Positions 16,715-26,316 are shown, counted from the stretch's first letter. The stretch is 64,000 nucleotides of DNA from Chitinophagaceae bacterium (GCA_016706055.1 JADJKL010000008.1:314254-378253), one strand, 5' to 3'. The notes: generated by a model from the letters alone, not told the origin. Numbers and translations are program-made.

Positions 16715-19339
16715 TTACCTTATCAACGTAACCGTTCCCTTAATGAAAATCGTTTTGCCGGTGTAATCAACAGCACTCACCATCCACACATACACATTGC
16801 TTGATTGCAACACTCCGCCAATGCGGCCATCCCAACCTTGCTTATTAGCAGTAGTGGTAAATACCAGTTCGCCCCAGCGATTATAAATACTGAAGAAGTT
16901 TATTTTTTCTACACCTACAGCAATTGGCCGTATCACATCATTCTTGCCATCATTATTTGGTGTAAAGGCTGTTGGTACAAAAACGTAGGGGTTTGTTTTG
17001 AAAACATACACAGTAACAAAAGCAGAGTCAGGACAACCAGCTGCATCAGTCACTACCAACTTATATTTTACACTATCTGTTTCTGGTCCATAAACACCAA
17101 TGGGGTTTGCAATTGTTGTACTAGATAAGCCAGTGCTCGGACTCCATACATAACTAACACCACCAGATCCTTGCAATAACAATGGCTGACCAATCACAAC
17201 CGTTGTATCACGGCCTGCACTGGCTCTTACTTTTGGCTGCACTGTTATTATCACTGTATCACGGCCGGGCTTAGGGCAACCTTTATTATCCAATGCAGTA
17301 AGAATATACGAAGTTGTTCTTGGCGGTGTTGATACAGGATTAAGTACTGCCGGATCGTCTAAATAGGAAACAGGCGACCATGTAAAGTTGATGCCATCAT
17401 GTGAGCCATTTAGCTGTGCAGAAGTGTTATAACAAATTGTTTGATCTGCACCTGCATTTGCCACAGGATAAGGGATGGTTGTAATTACAACATTGTCCGT
17501 TGCAAAACAGCTGCCGACCCTTGCAGTTATCTGGTAATTTGTAGAAGCGGCAGTCGGCGTCGCTTTTGGATTTCTAATGTTTGGATTGTCTAAAGTGCCA
17601 GCGGGTATCCATTGGAATTGTAGTCCGTCAGTAGCCGCATCCAACTGTATAGCATCAGTAAGGCATATTGTAGTATCGGCTATCGCAGTTAATGAAACGC
17701 CGGTTATTACACGAACATGTACTGAATCTTTATTTAAACAGCCATTATCATTTAAGTTTACAACATACCAAGTGTTGGTAGTTGGGTTTACCGTAGGTGT
17801 TGCAATACTGGGGTTATTAATATTTGTTATGGGTGTCCAAGTAAATATTCCTGTACCGGCAGCATTGAGCATTACAGCATCTGGTACACAAATAAGTGTA
17901 TCCTTAAATGCAAGAGTAATTGGAGGTTTATCAAATACCTGCACATCAACAGATGCTGTATCCTTACAGCCTTTACTATTTGTAACAATTAACTGTGCTG
18001 TTTTTGTGCCGGCAGTCGGATAGGTCCATTGCGGGTTTTGATTTCTGGATGTATCTGCCAATGTTGATAAATCTCCAAAATTCCATCGCCAGCTATCTAC
18101 TACACCATAAGCAGTGGCTGTTTGATCTGTAAATTGAAAAGGATTGGTAAAGCATCCGCCTGCGGCAGTAAAGTTTGGAAAGAAACCCGGGAAAACTTTT
18201 GCAAGCATCGTTGTACTATCGGCACATTGTCCTCCAGATAAAGAAACGACAAGTTTTACAATATAAACTCCGGTATCAGCATAAGTATGTGTCGGGTTTT
18301 CCAGCGTTGATGTGTTAGCAATTCCGCTTGCAGGTTCTCCAAATGTCCAGATAAATTCAGCTCCTGATGGATTGGTTACCTGATTTTGAAAGTTGAGGGT
18401 AAAACCGTCACAAGTAATTATTGATGGATCTAATTTTGCCTGCAAAGGCTGACAATCATTTACTCGGATATGCAATTCCTTTTGTGTTGTGCCTAATAAA
18501 ACACCGTTACGGTATTCATTTACACAAACACTTACAACAAATTCTCCGAGTATGTCAGGTGTTATTCCACTGATAAGACCAGTTACAGGGTTAATAGTAA
18601 CGCCGGGCCCCATTGGTTGAGAACCTGAAAAAGGACTTGCGTAGGGAACGGAGAAATACGGTGGATTTGTTGCTGTAGCAGGCGCAGGGTCTCCTTGGCT
18701 GCCCCCCTCTAATGCGCTACAAAATTGGTATGATAAAGAATCTCCATCAGAATCTGTTGCCTGAAATGAATATTGAAAGAAACTATTTCTGCAAACTACA
18801 GCTGTATCGTTAACCTGAAATGCTGGACTACTGTTTGTTTCTGCTCCTGCAGCAGTAGCTGTGCCGGGTATTTTTATAGAAAAAGTATTACCAATAGAAC
18901 CACTGCCAGGGACGTTAATAATCCCTGCAATTCTACAACATCTTTGATATGAAAAAATATAACCACCGGGTGTTGAAGGAAGTTCTATAGAAGGTAAATC
19001 ATATACAACAACTGTATAATAACAACCTGTTTCATTGCCAGTTATACACGGCTCATCGAAAACCTTATTCAAATTATATCGGTCCTTAAGAGATACGGTT
19101 ACATTTTGCAGGAATTGATTATTACCACCATTAAATATGCTAAAATTTATTGGGTTTGAAACCTGGGCGTCTGTAGGGTTACAAATCATATATACGGTTA
19201 GTGTAACCTGATATTGTAAATTACCAGCAGAGCCTGGACCAAGATACTTATACGAAAAAAAACCTCCTTTTATATGTGCTGCATTTGAAGAGGAGGATAA
19301 AAGAAAAACTGTTAGTATGATAAATAAAATTCGTTTCAT
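16715..19339 (-). CDS. PKD-repeat surface protein with T9SS type B (CHU_C) sorting domain
   Basis: Starting at the ATG at 19337-19339 the protein is 874 residues long and begins with a signal peptide (MKRILFIILTVFLLSSSSNA). The middle carries at least two PKD modules (FIWTFGEPASGIANTSTLEN and SWRWNFGDLSTLADTSRNQN) and several repeats with NPxxxNPxAxPTxxTxYxV character. The last 90 residues (FVPTAFTPNNDGKNDVIRP, then FSIYNRWGELVF, ending KGTVTLIR) are the type B sorting domain recognised by T9SS. It is therefore a secreted or cell-surface adhesin-like protein exported through SprA. The ligand is unknown. It is followed by cassette A at its 3' end. Confidence 0.93.
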   Translation of the reverse strand: MKRILFIILTVFLLSSSSNAAHIKGGFFSYKYLGPGSAGNLQYQVTLTVYMICNPTDAQVSNPINFSIFNGGNNQFLQNVTVSLKDRYNLNKVFDEPCITGNETGCYYTVVVYDLPSIELPSTPGGYIFSYQRCCRIAGIINVPGSGSIGNTFSIKIPGTATAAGAETNSSPAFQVNDTAVVCRNSFFQYSFQATDSDGDSLSYQFCSALEGGSQGDPAPATATNPPYFSVPYASPFSGSQPMGPGVTINPVTGLISGITPDILGEFVVSVCVNEYRNGVLLGTTQKELHIRVNDCQPLQAKLDPSIITCDGFTLNFQNQVTNPSGAEFIWTFGEPASGIANTSTLENPTHTYADTGVYIVKLVVSLSGGQCADSTTMLAKVFPGFFPNFTAAGGCFTNPFQFTDQTATAYGVVDSWRWNFGDLSTLADTSRNQNPQWTYPTAGTKTAQLIVTNSKGCKDTASVDVQVFDKPPITLAFKDTLICVPDAVMLNAAGTGIFTWTPITNINNPSIATPTVNPTTNTWYVVNLNDNGCLNKDSVHVRVITGVSLTAIADTTICLTDAIQLDAATDGLQFQWIPAGTLDNPNIRNPKATPTAASTNYQITARVGSCFATDNVVITTIPYPVANAGADQTICYNTSAQLNGSHDGINFTWSPVSYLDDPAVLNPVSTPPRTTSYILTALDNKGCPKPGRDTVIITVQPKVRASAGRDTTVVIGQPLLLQGSGGVSYVWSPSTGLSSTTIANPIGVYGPETDSVKYKLVVTDAAGCPDSAFVTVYVFKTNPYVFVPTAFTPNNDGKNDVIRPIAVGVEKINFFSIYNRWGELVFTTTANKQGWDGRIGGVLQSSNVYVWMVSAVDYTGKTIFIKGTVTLIR

Positions 19340-19361
19340 GTAGGGCTTGCCGAAATTGATT

Positions 19362-20153
19362 TTATATTTCAAGCAAAAATTGCTCCAGCATCTGGTTACA
19401 CTTATTTGTTTCTTCCAGCATTCCCATGTGGCCGGACTGTTGAAGCATGTGAATGTACGATTTTTTAGGAAGATGACTTTGTTCCAACATGTCTTTTACA
19501 GGAACGGCATTGTCATGTTTTCCCATTATAAAAAGTACCGGAACTCTTGCTTTTTTTAATATTTCAGTTCTGTCTGGTCGCTGTATCATTGCTTCGTAAT
19601 AAGAAACGAGAGATTGGGCAGAAAAGTTGTGGCCTTTTTCAATTAATTCTGCAATTGTTGTTTTTAGCTTCTCTTTGGATTGCTCAGCAAAAAGATTAGG
19701 TATAGCTGTTTTTAAAAATTCGTATGCTCCATTCTGCTTTATAAAATCAATTGCTTTTTTACGGGCAGTAATTTTTTCTTCACTATCAGCATAAGAAGAT
19801 GAGTGGAAAAGTCCAAATGCTGAAATATGTTTACTATATTTTTCCATCATTGCCAATGTAATATAGCCGCCCATGCTATGGCCGATTACAGGACAGGTTT
19901 CAATTTTTTCTTCTTTAATGATTGCATGTATGACTTTCGCCATCCCTTCAATGCTCATATCACTAATCATTTCTGATTGGCCAGAGCCAGGAAGGTCTGG
20001 AACAATAAGCTGAAATTTACGTTTCAAATGTGCCACCTGCAGGTTGAAAATTTCTCCGTCCTCGCCAAAGCCATGAAGTAGAAAAACGGGTTGACCACTG
20101 CCAATGACTCGGTAATGGATTTTTTTGTCTTGATATAGAAGTTGTTTGTCCAT
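19362..20153 (-). CDS. Alpha/beta hydrolase
   Basis: This 263-residue protein has the full alpha/beta-hydrolase layout. The oxyanion-region motif is LLHGFGEDG (about 25-33), the nucleophile elbow is GHSMGG (S93), the acid is in IMGKHDNAVP and the catalytic histidine is in QQSGHMGMLE near the C-terminus. No signal peptide is seen, so it is cytoplasmic. Substrate is not predictable; carboxylesterase or meta-cleavage-product-hydrolase-like activities are family options. It ends 22 nt before the start of the T9SS cargo gene on the same strand. Its start is 10 nt from the left arm of cassette B. Confidence 0.92.
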   Translation of the reverse strand: MDKQLLYQDKKIHYRVIGSGQPVFLLHGFGEDGEIFNLQVAHLKRKFQLIVPDLPGSGQSEMISDMSIEGMAKVIHAIIKEEKIETCPVIGHSMGGYITLAMMEKYSKHISAFGLFHSSSYADSEEKITARKKAIDFIKQNGAYEFLKTAIPNLFAEQSKEKLKTTIAELIEKGHNFSAQSLVSYYEAMIQRPDRTEILKKARVPVLFIMGKHDNAVPVKDMLEQSHLPKKSYIHMLQQSGHMGMLEETNKCNQMLEQFLLEI

Positions 20154-20163
20154 AATTTAATTT

Positions 20164-20187
20164 GCCACTGAGGCACAGAAACACAGA
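20164..20187 (-). repeat. GxxExxY cassette B, left arm (three 8-nt units)
   Basis: On the minus strand the units are TCTGTGTT, TCTGTGCC and TCAGTGGC. They match the right arm units (20596-20619) at 23 of 24 positions. With flanking bases, 26 of 28 nt are an inverted match. Confidence 0.9.
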
Positions 20188-20193
20188 GGTTAT

Positions 20194-20592
20194 TTAATAA
20201 GCGACTCTTTTTATTTCTAGTTTCATTTTTGCAAAATTTAGAATTAATCCAATCTTACAATCGGAACATTTAAGATAATTGATTGTTTGGGCATAATCTT
20301 CTTCAGCTATTCCGCCTTGTTTGGCTTTTATTTCTACAATAACTTTTTCGAAGACAACAAAGTCCGCATAAAATTTGTGTGGAAGAATAGTATCCTTGTA
20401 ATGAATTAGATATTCTTTTTCCCTTTCATAGAATATTTCATCGATTTTAAATTCGTATTCAAAAGCGTCTTTATAAACAATTTCAAGAAAGCCTGGTCCT
20501 AAATTCTTATGAATATCAATAGCGGTTCTGATAATGAGGTCAGTTTCTCCCTGTAGCGGGAAGTCGGAATTACTAAAATGTCTTTTCTCCAT
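20194..20592 (-). CDS. GxxExxY protein (PD-(D/E)XK nuclease-like), cassette B
   Basis: This 132-residue protein starts at an ATG 3 nt inside the right arm and stops 6 nt from the left arm, so gene plus arms make a 456-bp cassette. The motif is G34-FL-E37-IV-Y40. The nuclease-like core is A76-D77 (not PD), E87-I-K89 in VIVEIKAKQGG and Q102. It is clearly a paralogue of the product at 16296-16676 (LGPG...E..VY, then D...E.K, then GLxLNF), but much diverged and in the opposite orientation. Function unknown; nuclease activity is inferred from motifs only. Confidence 0.9.
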   Translation of the reverse strand: MEKRHFSNSDFPLQGETDLIIRTAIDIHKNLGPGFLEIVYKDAFEYEFKIDEIFYEREKEYLIHYKDTILPHKFYADFVVFEKVIVEIKAKQGGIAEEDYAQTINYLKCSDCKIGLILNFAKMKLEIKRVAY

Positions 20593-20595
20593 TTT

Positions 20596-20619
20596 TCTGT
20601 GTTTCTGTGCCTCTGTGGC
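20596..20619 (+). repeat. GxxExxY cassette B, right arm (three 8-nt units)
   Basis: The units are TCTGTGTT, TCTGTGCC and TCTGTGGC back to back. The arm ends 10 nt before the stop codon of lnt on the minus strand. Confidence 0.9.
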
Positions 20620-20629
20620 AAAACTATTC

Positions 20630-22219
20630 TTAAGTTTTAGCCTTGACGAATGTTTTTATTTTCAAGAAGATGGCTGCGCCAATGATTAATAAGCTAAGTG
20701 CTGTCATAATCTTAGATAATAAATCGCCATACCTCACATAAAATGTTTTTGTATTATTTGGAACATCTATATTCATTTTAATTGCAGCATTGGTATTATA
20801 AGGCTGTGGTTCAATAACTGTACCATAAGGATTAATAAAACAGCTGATGCCTGTGTTAGCACTTCTTGCCACCCAAGTTCTTGTTTCAATGGCTCTTAGT
20901 CTTGCATAGTTCATATGTTGTTTATGTCCGGGAGTTTTCTTCCACCAGCCGTCGTTGGTAATAATGCAGATAAGGTTAGCTCCATTCCGAATGTATTTTC
21001 TCATGAATTCGCCATAAATACTTTCATAGCAAATAGAAGGAGCAATCTTGAAACCATTTTTTTCTGTAAGAACTGTTCTTTCATTTTGTTTGGCATAGCC
21101 TGCAGTGGTGCCGCCAAATTTTTCGAACCATTTGTCAATGAATTTTAAAAACCAGGGCAGTGTTTCCACACCCGGTACTAACATTGATTTATGATAAAAG
21201 GCAGATGCACCACTACTATCTAATAATGCAGCGCCATTGTATGATTCATAAAAATGTCCATTATATTCCTGAGAATACTTTGTTTTCTCAGTCATTTCTC
21301 TGAAACTTTCAATACCTGTAAATAGTGATGTATTTGGATATTTCTTTAGGAATGCAAACAATGGATGAAGAAAATAATTTTCTTTTAATGATGCTTCGTC
21401 AATTCTTGATGCAGTGTATAAAGCTGTTTCTGGCCAAAGAATTAATGCAGTATTGCTATCAACTTGTTTTTCAGTTGTACTGATCAATCTTTGTAACTGT
21501 GCTTCGAAAGAGCCAGTTAATTCTGATACTTTTTCATAAGGATCAATATTTGGTTGCACTACAACTATGTTTTTTCCTGAACTAGTACTTACTAATTTCT
21601 TGTTTAATTTTTTTGCAATAAAAAAAGGAACGATCATTAATACCAACCAGCCTAGCATTTGTTTGAAATAAACCGGTGATCTTCCATTCTCTTGATATTC
21701 TGTAAACAAAGCATACACTAAAATATTACTAAGCATTATCCAGAATGTACCGCCACTTGTGCCGGTGTATTCATACCACTGAACCCATTCGGGATGCGAG
21801 GCAAAAACATTTCCTAATGTAAGCCAAGGCCAGCTTAATCCCCAATCCTGTAAATGAATAAATTCAAAGCACATCCAAAAGGCTATTAATGAAAGGTAGC
21901 CAATCGTTGTACCGAACCTTTTTTTTGCAATCTTAAAACCAAGCCAGGGAAAACACATCAATAAACTGTTGGCAAGAAACGCAGCTACTGCACCGGGAGC
22001 TGATGCATTCCATATCCACCAAGTGGTTGCAACATTCCAGATGAACATGGTGATATAGGTAAGCCAGAAGAATTTTTTTCTGCTTTCAATTTTTGTCTCC
22101 AACCAAAGCAAAGGAGTCCATGCAACAAAAATGAGTAATGTAAGTGGTGATACAGGCCATGCTGCAAAAAGCAAAAGACCGGATGAGATGGCGAGAAAGA
22201 GATTTGTAAATCGTTTCAA
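20630..22219 (-). CDS. lnt: Apolipoprotein N-acyltransferase
   Basis: This 529-residue inner-membrane enzyme adds the third acyl chain to lipoproteins. Hydrophobic segments fill about residues 8-200, and a nitrilase-type periplasmic domain covers about 215-490. The catalytic triad is visible: E264 (LILWPETALY), K344 (AFYHKSMLVPG) and C397 (APSICYESIYG). A last hydrophobic segment near 505-522 is the usual C-terminal anchor. The start codon is TTG (22217-22219), which fits the MKRFTNLFLAISSGLLLF N-terminus. A weak promoter-like pair (TTG, 20 nt, TATTTTTA) lies 40-70 nt upstream. Many lipoproteins in this window (SusD, DUF1735, esterase) would be its clients. Confidence 0.95.
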   Translation of the reverse strand: MKRFTNLFLAISSGLLLFAAWPVSPLTLLIFVAWTPLLWLETKIESRKKFFWLTYITMFIWNVATTWWIWNASAPGAVAAFLANSLLMCFPWLGFKIAKKRFGTTIGYLSLIAFWMCFEFIHLQDWGLSWPWLTLGNVFASHPEWVQWYEYTGTSGGTFWIMLSNILVYALFTEYQENGRSPVYFKQMLGWLVLMIVPFFIAKKLNKKLVSTSSGKNIVVVQPNIDPYEKVSELTGSFEAQLQRLISTTEKQVDSNTALILWPETALYTASRIDEASLKENYFLHPLFAFLKKYPNTSLFTGIESFREMTEKTKYSQEYNGHFYESYNGAALLDSSGASAFYHKSMLVPGVETLPWFLKFIDKWFEKFGGTTAGYAKQNERTVLTEKNGFKIAPSICYESIYGEFMRKYIRNGANLICIITNDGWWKKTPGHKQHMNYARLRAIETRTWVARSANTGISCFINPYGTVIEPQPYNTNAAIKMNIDVPNNTKTFYVRYGDLLSKIMTALSLLIIGAAIFLKIKTFVKAKT

Positions 22220-22341
22220 GAAAATGATTTACTGTAAAAATAGAAGATGTTGAGCAGCATAACAACAAACCATTTTTATGTGAACGGAAAAAGGTTTATG
22301 GAAAATTTATGTCTTTGCTCTCTCAATAAAAAAGTAAAGCC

Positions 22342-23166
22342 ATGCAAACTAACAAAATTTTATCAGCACCGCTGATAGACCTGATCTTTGATGGCCGTAA
22401 CAAAGAGTACGGCGCATATTATCTCCGCAAAACTTATGAGCAGCGAATTAAGAAATCATTGCTTGTTACATTTTCTGTTGTAGCGTTAATCATTGGAGGA
22501 ACTGCTTTGGCAGGGAATGCAAAAAAGAATGACGCCGTTTATAAAATTAATGATGGAGTTGTCTTAATCGATTTGCCACCTGATGAAAAGATTCCAGAGC
22601 CACCGCCAAAACAAGAAATACCGCCGCCAGAAGAAGTGCAGGTAAAGCAGGAAAAGCTTGTAGAAATGGAAATTGTGGAAGATGATAAAGTAATAGAGCC
22701 ACCACCTTCACAAGATGCACTTGCTGTTGCTAAAATTGGAGATACAAAACTTGATGGCATCCTTGATGATAAAATTGCAAAGCCAGAAATAAAAGAAGGT
22801 ATTGAGAAAGGAATACTGGAAGTAAAAAGAAATACGGAGCCTGATATGCCACTTACTATTGTACAAGTGGATGCACAATTTGTTGGAGACTGGGTAAAAT
22901 TTCTAACAAGAAATCTTGATCCGGAAACGCCGACAAGAAATAATGCACCAGTAGGAAGATATACTGTAGTAGTGCAATTTGTAGTAGACAAAGAAGGTAA
23001 TGTGAGTGATATAAAGGCATTAACCAATCATGGTTATGGATTAGAAGCAGAAGCAATAAGAGTACTAAAGAAAGCACCTAAATGGAAACCTGCTATTCAA
23101 AATGGGTATGAAGTAAAAGCATACCGTAAGCAATTGATAACTTTTGATGTACAGGAGGATTATTAA
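22342..23166 (+). CDS. TonB-family energy transducer
   Basis: This 274-residue protein has a cytoplasmic N-terminus of the type common in Bacteroidota TonB proteins (IFDGRNKEYGAYYLRKTYEQR), one transmembrane helix at about 40-58, and a proline-rich periplasmic stretch (PPDEKIPEPPPKQEIPPPEE, about 78-97). The C-terminal TonB domain is at about 190-274 (VGRYTVVVQFVVDKEGNVSD, ending with strand KQLITFDVQ). It would transmit proton-motive force from ExbBD to outer-membrane receptors such as the SusC at 36221. exbB and exbD are not in the window. The start ATG follows a 120-nt gap from the divergent lnt start. Confidence 0.92.
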   Translation: MQTNKILSAPLIDLIFDGRNKEYGAYYLRKTYEQRIKKSLLVTFSVVALIIGGTALAGNAKKNDAVYKINDGVVLIDLPPDEKIPEPPPKQEIPPPEEVQVKQEKLVEMEIVEDDKVIEPPPSQDALAVAKIGDTKLDGILDDKIAKPEIKEGIEKGILEVKRNTEPDMPLTIVQVDAQFVGDWVKFLTRNLDPETPTRNNAPVGRYTVVVQFVVDKEGNVSDIKALTNHGYGLEAEAIRVLKKAPKWKPAIQNGYEVKAYRKQLITFDVQEDY

Positions 23167-23223
23167 GGCTATAAAGCAGAAGTAAAAGCCTTATAAAATA
23201 GAAAGTTGTAATTTGGTTTTTGA

Positions 23224-24594
23224 ATGGACAAAGACCAGGAAATAATAGAAATAAAAACAATTATTGAACAGCTTTCGGATGAAGTGGATTCTCAACGGGA
23301 AAAGCTTCATCTGTTAAAGCAACGATTGTTTGAACTGGAGAAAGATCATACTGTCTCTTTGAAAACTATGTCGCAGAAAGAACCGGAATCTGTAACAACT
23401 ACAGATATTGGTTGGGGCGAAAAAATGAATATTGAAAATTTCATTGGCCTTCGGCTGATGCATTTAGTGGGAATTGTTATTCTGGTAATGGGAATTGCAA
23501 TCGGTGTTAAATATGCAGTAGATAATCAATTGATTTCAGAAGCAGCTAGGATATCGTTGGCATATATAGCAGGTATTATTCTATGTGTGTTGTCGTTCAG
23601 ATTAAAAAAGAAGTATCAGCTTTTTAGTGCAATACTTTTTTCAGGAGCAATGGCATCACTTTATTTTACTACTTATGCTGCTTTAGTTTACTATCAGATA
23701 ATACCGTTTGTTGTTGCCTTTATATTAATGCTGCTAATTACTATCGCAACAGTATATGCAGCAATTCAATACAACAGGGAGGAAATTGCAATACTGGGAA
23801 TGATTGGAGCCTACAGCATTCCTTTTTTAATTAGTGCAAACTCAGATGAAGTTTATTTGTTCTTTGCCTATATTCTTTTTATAAATTGTGGCATTGCTTT
23901 TCTTTCTTTTAAGAGAAACTGGAAGAGCATGATACTGATTGCAATGTTATCGACCTGGGTTTTATACTTAGGATGGGCTGCTAGTAAATACGACGTCGCT
24001 TTTAGAGGACAGGCAGAGCTTTTTCTCGCAGCTTTTTATATTTTATTTACTATTGCTTCTCTTGCATATGCATTGTTCAAAAACAGACAGTTACACATAT
24101 TAGAAGTTCAACATTTTGTGTTCAATAATGTGCTGGCACTTGTAGCAGGCTTATTAGTTTTCTCTGAAGGAAAGTTTGATGATCGTATTATACCAGTAAC
24201 GGGTTTCGCTTGTTTGTACTTTATGGTGTTGGCAATTATAAACAAACTAGTACTGCCTAAGGAAATCCTCTTGTTTAAATATCTGACAGGAATGTCTGTA
24301 ATATGTTTAGTGTCTTTCGCTGGTATTAAGTGGGATGGTATGATGGTGACTATGAGTTGGATTGGAATAGCTGTAGGATTGTTTGCTGCTGGTGTTTGGA
24401 GTAAGATGGCATGGCTTCGATTATTATCTATTTTATTAGCAGGTGTTACACTCGTTAAATTAATTCTATTTGACCGCTATAGTTTTTCAACAGTTGAAAA
24501 GATTGTTGCTTATATCTCTATCGGGTCTTTGTTATTGATTCTTTCTTTCTTCTACCAGAAGTACAGGCAGCGACTGACGGATGAGAAAAGTTGA
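23224..24594 (+). CDS. DUF2339 multi-pass membrane protein
   Basis: The 456-residue protein opens with a charged coiled-coil-like segment (about 1-45: EQLSDEVDSQREKLHLLKQR). A long series of hydrophobic helices (about twelve) then runs from residue 77 to 448. The pattern NFIGLRLMHLVGIVILVMG and KYAVDNQLISEAARISLAY is that of DUF2339 membrane proteins, whose function is unknown. It follows tonB by 57 nt on the same strand and may share its transcript. No catalytic motif is apparent. Confidence 0.8.
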   Translation: MDKDQEIIEIKTIIEQLSDEVDSQREKLHLLKQRLFELEKDHTVSLKTMSQKEPESVTTTDIGWGEKMNIENFIGLRLMHLVGIVILVMGIAIGVKYAVDNQLISEAARISLAYIAGIILCVLSFRLKKKYQLFSAILFSGAMASLYFTTYAALVYYQIIPFVVAFILMLLITIATVYAAIQYNREEIAILGMIGAYSIPFLISANSDEVYLFFAYILFINCGIAFLSFKRNWKSMILIAMLSTWVLYLGWAASKYDVAFRGQAELFLAAFYILFTIASLAYALFKNRQLHILEVQHFVFNNVLALVAGLLVFSEGKFDDRIIPVTGFACLYFMVLAIINKLVLPKEILLFKYLTGMSVICLVSFAGIKWDGMMVTMSWIGIAVGLFAAGVWSKMAWLRLLSILLAGVTLVKLILFDRYSFSTVEKIVAYISIGSLLLILSFFYQKYRQRLTDEKS

Positions 24595-24690
24595 TATTAA
24601 ATAGCAGCTCATTTTTCTTTTTTAAGTAGAAGGGATATCGCAAAAAAAATTTGCCACTTTGAAAGTGTTGAATAGAATTCATGCAGCACA

Positions 24691-24735
24691 AGGGTGCGAC
24701 GCAACAAAAGCTGATAGTAGTAATACAGTTGACTA
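24691..24735. repeat. Dispersed 45-nt repeat with GTGCGACGCAACA core, copy 1
   Basis: About 34 of 45 positions match a second copy at 54007-54051. Both share GTGCGACGCAACA followed eight or nine bases later by TAGTAGTA. Both are intergenic. Nature unknown. Confidence 0.55.
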
Positions 24736-24794
24736 AAAAAGTAAATTTAATACTTTCAAAATCACTGCAAAGCAAAAAGCTTAATTGATCTAAG

Positions 24795-24815
24795 TTCCCC
24801 TTTAGGGGACAGGGG
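24795..24815. repeat. TCCCCTTTAGGGGA palindrome next to guaB 3' end
   Basis: The palindrome TCCCCTTTAGGGGA is followed by CAGGGG and ends 3 nt from the guaB stop codon. A near-identical copy is at 44383-44404 and a weaker relative at 44285-44296. It could terminate guaB transcription or be a small dispersed repeat. Confidence 0.6.
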
Positions 24816-24817
24816 TT

Positions 24818-26313
24818 TTACTTCCTACTATAGTTCGGCGCCTCTTTTGTGATCTCTATATCATGTGCATGGCTTTCTCTCATACCTGCATTGGTGATTT
24901 TTACAAATACTGCTTTCTTCAACGCTTCGATATTGCCAGCACCGCAATAACCCATACCTGCACGAAGACCGCCAGTGTATTGATAAACAATTTCTTTCAA
25001 CGTTCCTTTGTAAGCCACACGGCCTTCGATGCCTTCGGGCACAAACTTCTTTACATCGTCTTCCACATCCTGAAAGTAACGATCGCTGCTACCCGTTGCC
25101 ATTGCACCTAATGAACCCATGCCACGGTATTGTTTGAACTTTCTTCCTTCGAAGATGATAGTTTCTCCTGGGCTTTCTTCTGTGCCTGCAAAAATACTTC
25201 CCATCATTACACAATCAGCTCCGGCTGCTAATGCTTTTACCATGTCACCAGTATAGCGAATACCACCATCAGCAATGATTGGAATATTTTTTCCTTTTAA
25301 TGCGGCGGCAGCTTCCATTACTGCTGTAAGCTGCGGTACACCTGCACCTGCAACAATTCTTGTGGTGCAAATAGAACCGGGCCCGATACCAACTTTAATT
25401 GCATCTGCACCAGCATCTGCTAATGCTTTTGCACCTGCGGCTGTGCCAACGTTGCCTGCCAACACATTTATATTTTTAAAATTCTTTTTTACACTTTTTA
25501 ATGCTTCAATTACTCCTTTGCTGTGTCCATGAGCACTGTCTAATGCAATAACATCGGCACCTACAGTTTGTAATGCAGCAACTCTGTCTAATATATCAGC
25601 AGTAATACCAACACCAGCACCTACAAGTAAGCGGCCAAACTTATCCTTCACAGCATTAGGATTGCTTTTTAATTTTAATATATCACTATAAGTAAAGAGG
25701 CCTGTAAGCTTACCCTGCTTGTTGATGATTGGTAGTTTTTCAACTTTTGTTTTTTTGAAAAGCTCTTCCGCTTTTTTTATATCTGTTCCTTCTGGGGCCG
25801 TGTATAAATTTTCTTTTGTCATTACTTCACTAACCTTTCGTTTCATGTTTTCTTCGAAGCGAAGATCTCTGTTGGTGAGTATGCCGACTAGCTTTCCACT
25901 TTTATCAATGATGGGGATACCGCCGATTTTATTTTCCCGCATTAATTTTAAGGCATCGCCGATTGTAGCATCAGCTAATAAAGTAACCGGATCGATGATC
26001 AATCCGCTTTCACTTCTTTTTACTTTTCGTACCTGCTCGGCTTGCTTTTCAATACTCATATTCTTATGCAGAATACCAAGTCCACCTTCTCTTGCCAGTG
26101 CTGTTGCCAGTGCTGCTTCGGTAACGGTATCCATTGCCGCTGAGAGCAAGGGTACATTCAACGTAATGTTTTTGGTGAGTTTTGTTTTTATTTCCACATC
26201 CCGTGGAAGCACCTGGCTGTAGCCGGGCATTAATAAAACATCATCGAAGGTTAAGCCTTCGCCGAAAAATTTGTCGGAACCTTAGTTGTGTTGGGGGAAT
26301 TTCTTGTTGCCAT
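24818..26313 (-). CDS. guaB: IMP dehydrogenase, apparent frameshift near the N-terminus
   Basis: IMPDH oxidises IMP to XMP, the committed step of GMP synthesis. From the ATG at 26228-26230 the frame gives 470 residues: barrel, two CBS modules (SEVMTKENLYTAPEG region), catalytic-loop GPGSICTT and active-site blocks GGIRYTGD and GMGSLGAM. The conserved N-terminal segment FFGEGLTFDDVLL lies upstream in the same frame but has no start codon, and is preceded at once by a stop. A good ATG at 26311-26313 opens MATRNSPNTTK in another frame. Adding one base to the CC at 26280-26281 joins them into a normal 498-residue IMPDH. The coordinates given assume this joined gene. A sequencing indel is more likely than a real defect. 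Confidence 0.9.
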
Positions 26314-26316
26314 GTG

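Noticed and set aside
23164..23195. AAGGCT/AGCCTT inverted repeat after tonB as a terminator
   Set aside because: A 6-bp stem with a long loop and no T run is too weak to support.
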